Source of the DNA: Paracoccaceae bacterium
GTDB lineage: Bacteria > Pseudomonadota > Alphaproteobacteria > Rhodobacterales > Rhodobacteraceae
Direction: 5' to 3'
Length of the DNA: 15,337 nt
Assembly (NCBI GenBank): GCA_007128995.1
Contig: SKWJ01000413.1
Location: 1-15,337, forward strand
Each line of letters begins with the position of its first letter. Position 1 is the first letter of the stretch. Made by a program: the position numbers and the translations under genes. The notes under the pieces were generated by a model. It saw nothing but the letters and a program-made list of their open reading frames with translations, had not been told where the DNA came from and made no database searches. Of the stretch, positions 14,683 through 15,337 are shown in pieces.

Positions 14683-15325
14683 GACCAGACCGGATCACAA
14701 CTGCCGCCGAAGCACCCAGTCGCATCAGATCATCCGGAGGATCTTCAAGCACGATTTCAACTGGAAAGCGGCTGGCGACGCGCACCCAATCCAGCGCAGA
14801 CGGCACCACCGGCAGGCCCAGCACACTGATTTCATCCTGCGAACGGATGCCGGCGGCTATCGAATGGACATGGCCTTGCAAACGGCGGTTCGAGTCTTGC
14901 AGGACAAACACATCCGCCGGGGCCCCAAGCCGGATATGGCGCAGATCTGTTTCGCGGAAAAACGCGGTTACACGCCATTCCGATGTGTCGATCAAAGTGA
15001 ACAGCGGCACGCCGGGTACAACGCTGGCACCCACTCCCAGATTAAGGCCAGTGACGATCCCGTCAACACCTGCGGTGACATGGGTATTGGCCAGTTCGCG
15101 CTCGCTCTGGCGCAGCACCGGGCTGCTGGCCTGACTGGCCAGGTCGAAGAAGACTCCAACCTGGGTGTTCAACGCCTTCGAGATCGCCATCAGGGTTGTG
15201 ACGGAGGGGTTCGCCTTGGAGTTCTCGATCTGGCTCAGCAGACTTTCGGTGAGACCGGTCATCCTGGCTACGTCGCTGAGGGTGAGGTTCTGTGCTCGGC
15301 GTATACCGCGGATTTTCTGGCCCAT
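14675..15325 (-). CDS. XRE helix-turn-helix fused to C-terminal half of a HlyD-type adaptor; 5' end uncertain
   Basis: From ATG 15325 the 216-residue product has two unrelated parts. Residues 1-61 are an XRE DNA-binding domain (LTLSDVARMTGLTESLLSQI, NPSVTTLMAISKAL) of the kind followed by a cupin in XRE-cupin regulators; residues 68-77 (SPVLRQSERE) resemble the linker before that cupin. From residue 78, LANTHVTAGVDGIVTGLNL and LFTLIDTSEWRVTAFFRETDLRHI are the end of the lipoyl domain and the beta-barrel of an AaeA/EmrA-type membrane-fusion protein, through to VASRFPVEIVLEDPP. The membrane anchor, first lipoyl half and alpha-hairpin of an adaptor are absent, as is the cupin. The frame overlaps the FUSC gene by 8 bp. 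No stop occurs between the ATG and the window edge (upstream codons read L-L-N-T), and no ribosome site is visible, so the true start may lie outside. Confidence 0.8.
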   Translation of the reverse strand: MGQKIRGIRRAQNLTLSDVARMTGLTESLLSQIENSKANPSVTTLMAISKALNTQVGVFFDLASQASSPVLRQSERELANTHVTAGVDGIVTGLNLGVGASVVPGVPLFTLIDTSEWRVTAFFRETDLRHIRLGAPADVFVLQDSNRRLQGHVHSIAAGIRSQDEISVLGLPVVPSALDWVRVASRFPVEIVLEDPPDDLMRLGASAAVVIRSGHE

Positions 15326-15337
15326 CGTATTCAGTAG

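Noticed and set aside
1..15337. Mobile element, prophage, CRISPR array, tRNA or rRNA
   Set aside because: I found no transposase, integrase, spaced direct repeats or cloverleaf-like segments, and gene composition looks uniform across the window.

Overview
The window reads as chromosomal DNA of an alphaproteobacterium, most likely Rhodobacterales/Rhodobacteraceae. Supporting signs are high GC, dense short-gap operons, an RpiR-controlled tripartite tricarboxylate transporter (TTT), an Fe(III) ABC importer beside hemP, a DUF938 methyltransferase, and candidate iron operators resembling those of the alphaproteobacterial RirA and Irr regulators. No rRNA, tRNA, insertion sequence, CRISPR array or phage gene was seen.

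Region 1 (1-4520) is a solute-uptake operon. A partial RpiR/MurR-type regulator with a SIS domain is transcribed leftwards. Divergent from it runs tctC (periplasmic binding protein), then a BMP-family binding protein with no export signal, then tctB and tctA (membrane subunits). Two similar inverted repeats exactly 50 bp apart lie between regulator and operon and are the likely operators. The substrate cannot be named from sequence; a carboxylate is the family expectation for the transporter, and the SIS and BMP domains hint at a sugar- or nucleoside-like effector inside the cell.

Region 2 (4750-9720) is an iron island: fbpB permease (minus), then divergently fbpA (Fe3+-binding protein), fbpC (ATPase) and hemP, converging on dps (minus). 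The permease gene is separated from fbpA and fbpC by a divergent promoter. A TGA-N9-TCA element there overlaps the promoter elements of both directions, so one iron-responsive repressor could control import in both. hemP seems to be preceded by a 20-codon Cys/His-rich reading frame that overlaps its start codon, with two mutually exclusive hairpins across the junction. dps (ferritin-like iron storage and DNA protection) has an Irr-box-like repeat just upstream of its candidate promoter. Uptake, haem-associated regulation and storage of iron are thus grouped.

Region 3 (9852-11095, minus) holds an unrecognised small helical protein and a DUF938 SAM-dependent methyltransferase.

Region 4 (11276-15325, minus) looks like a three-gene efflux operon with overlapping genes: a membrane-fusion-type gene, an FUSC/AaeB-like inner-membrane protein and a TolC/NodT-type outer-membrane lipoprotein. 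Its first gene is the oddest object here. The N-terminal part is an XRE-type helix-turn-helix of the XRE-cupin regulator kind, and the remainder is only the C-terminal part of a HlyD-type adaptor, joined in one frame. The visible protein has no membrane anchor and no lipoyl/hairpin region. It may be a genuine deletion-born chimera, a new one-component regulator, or an assembly join; its frame is still open at the window edge.
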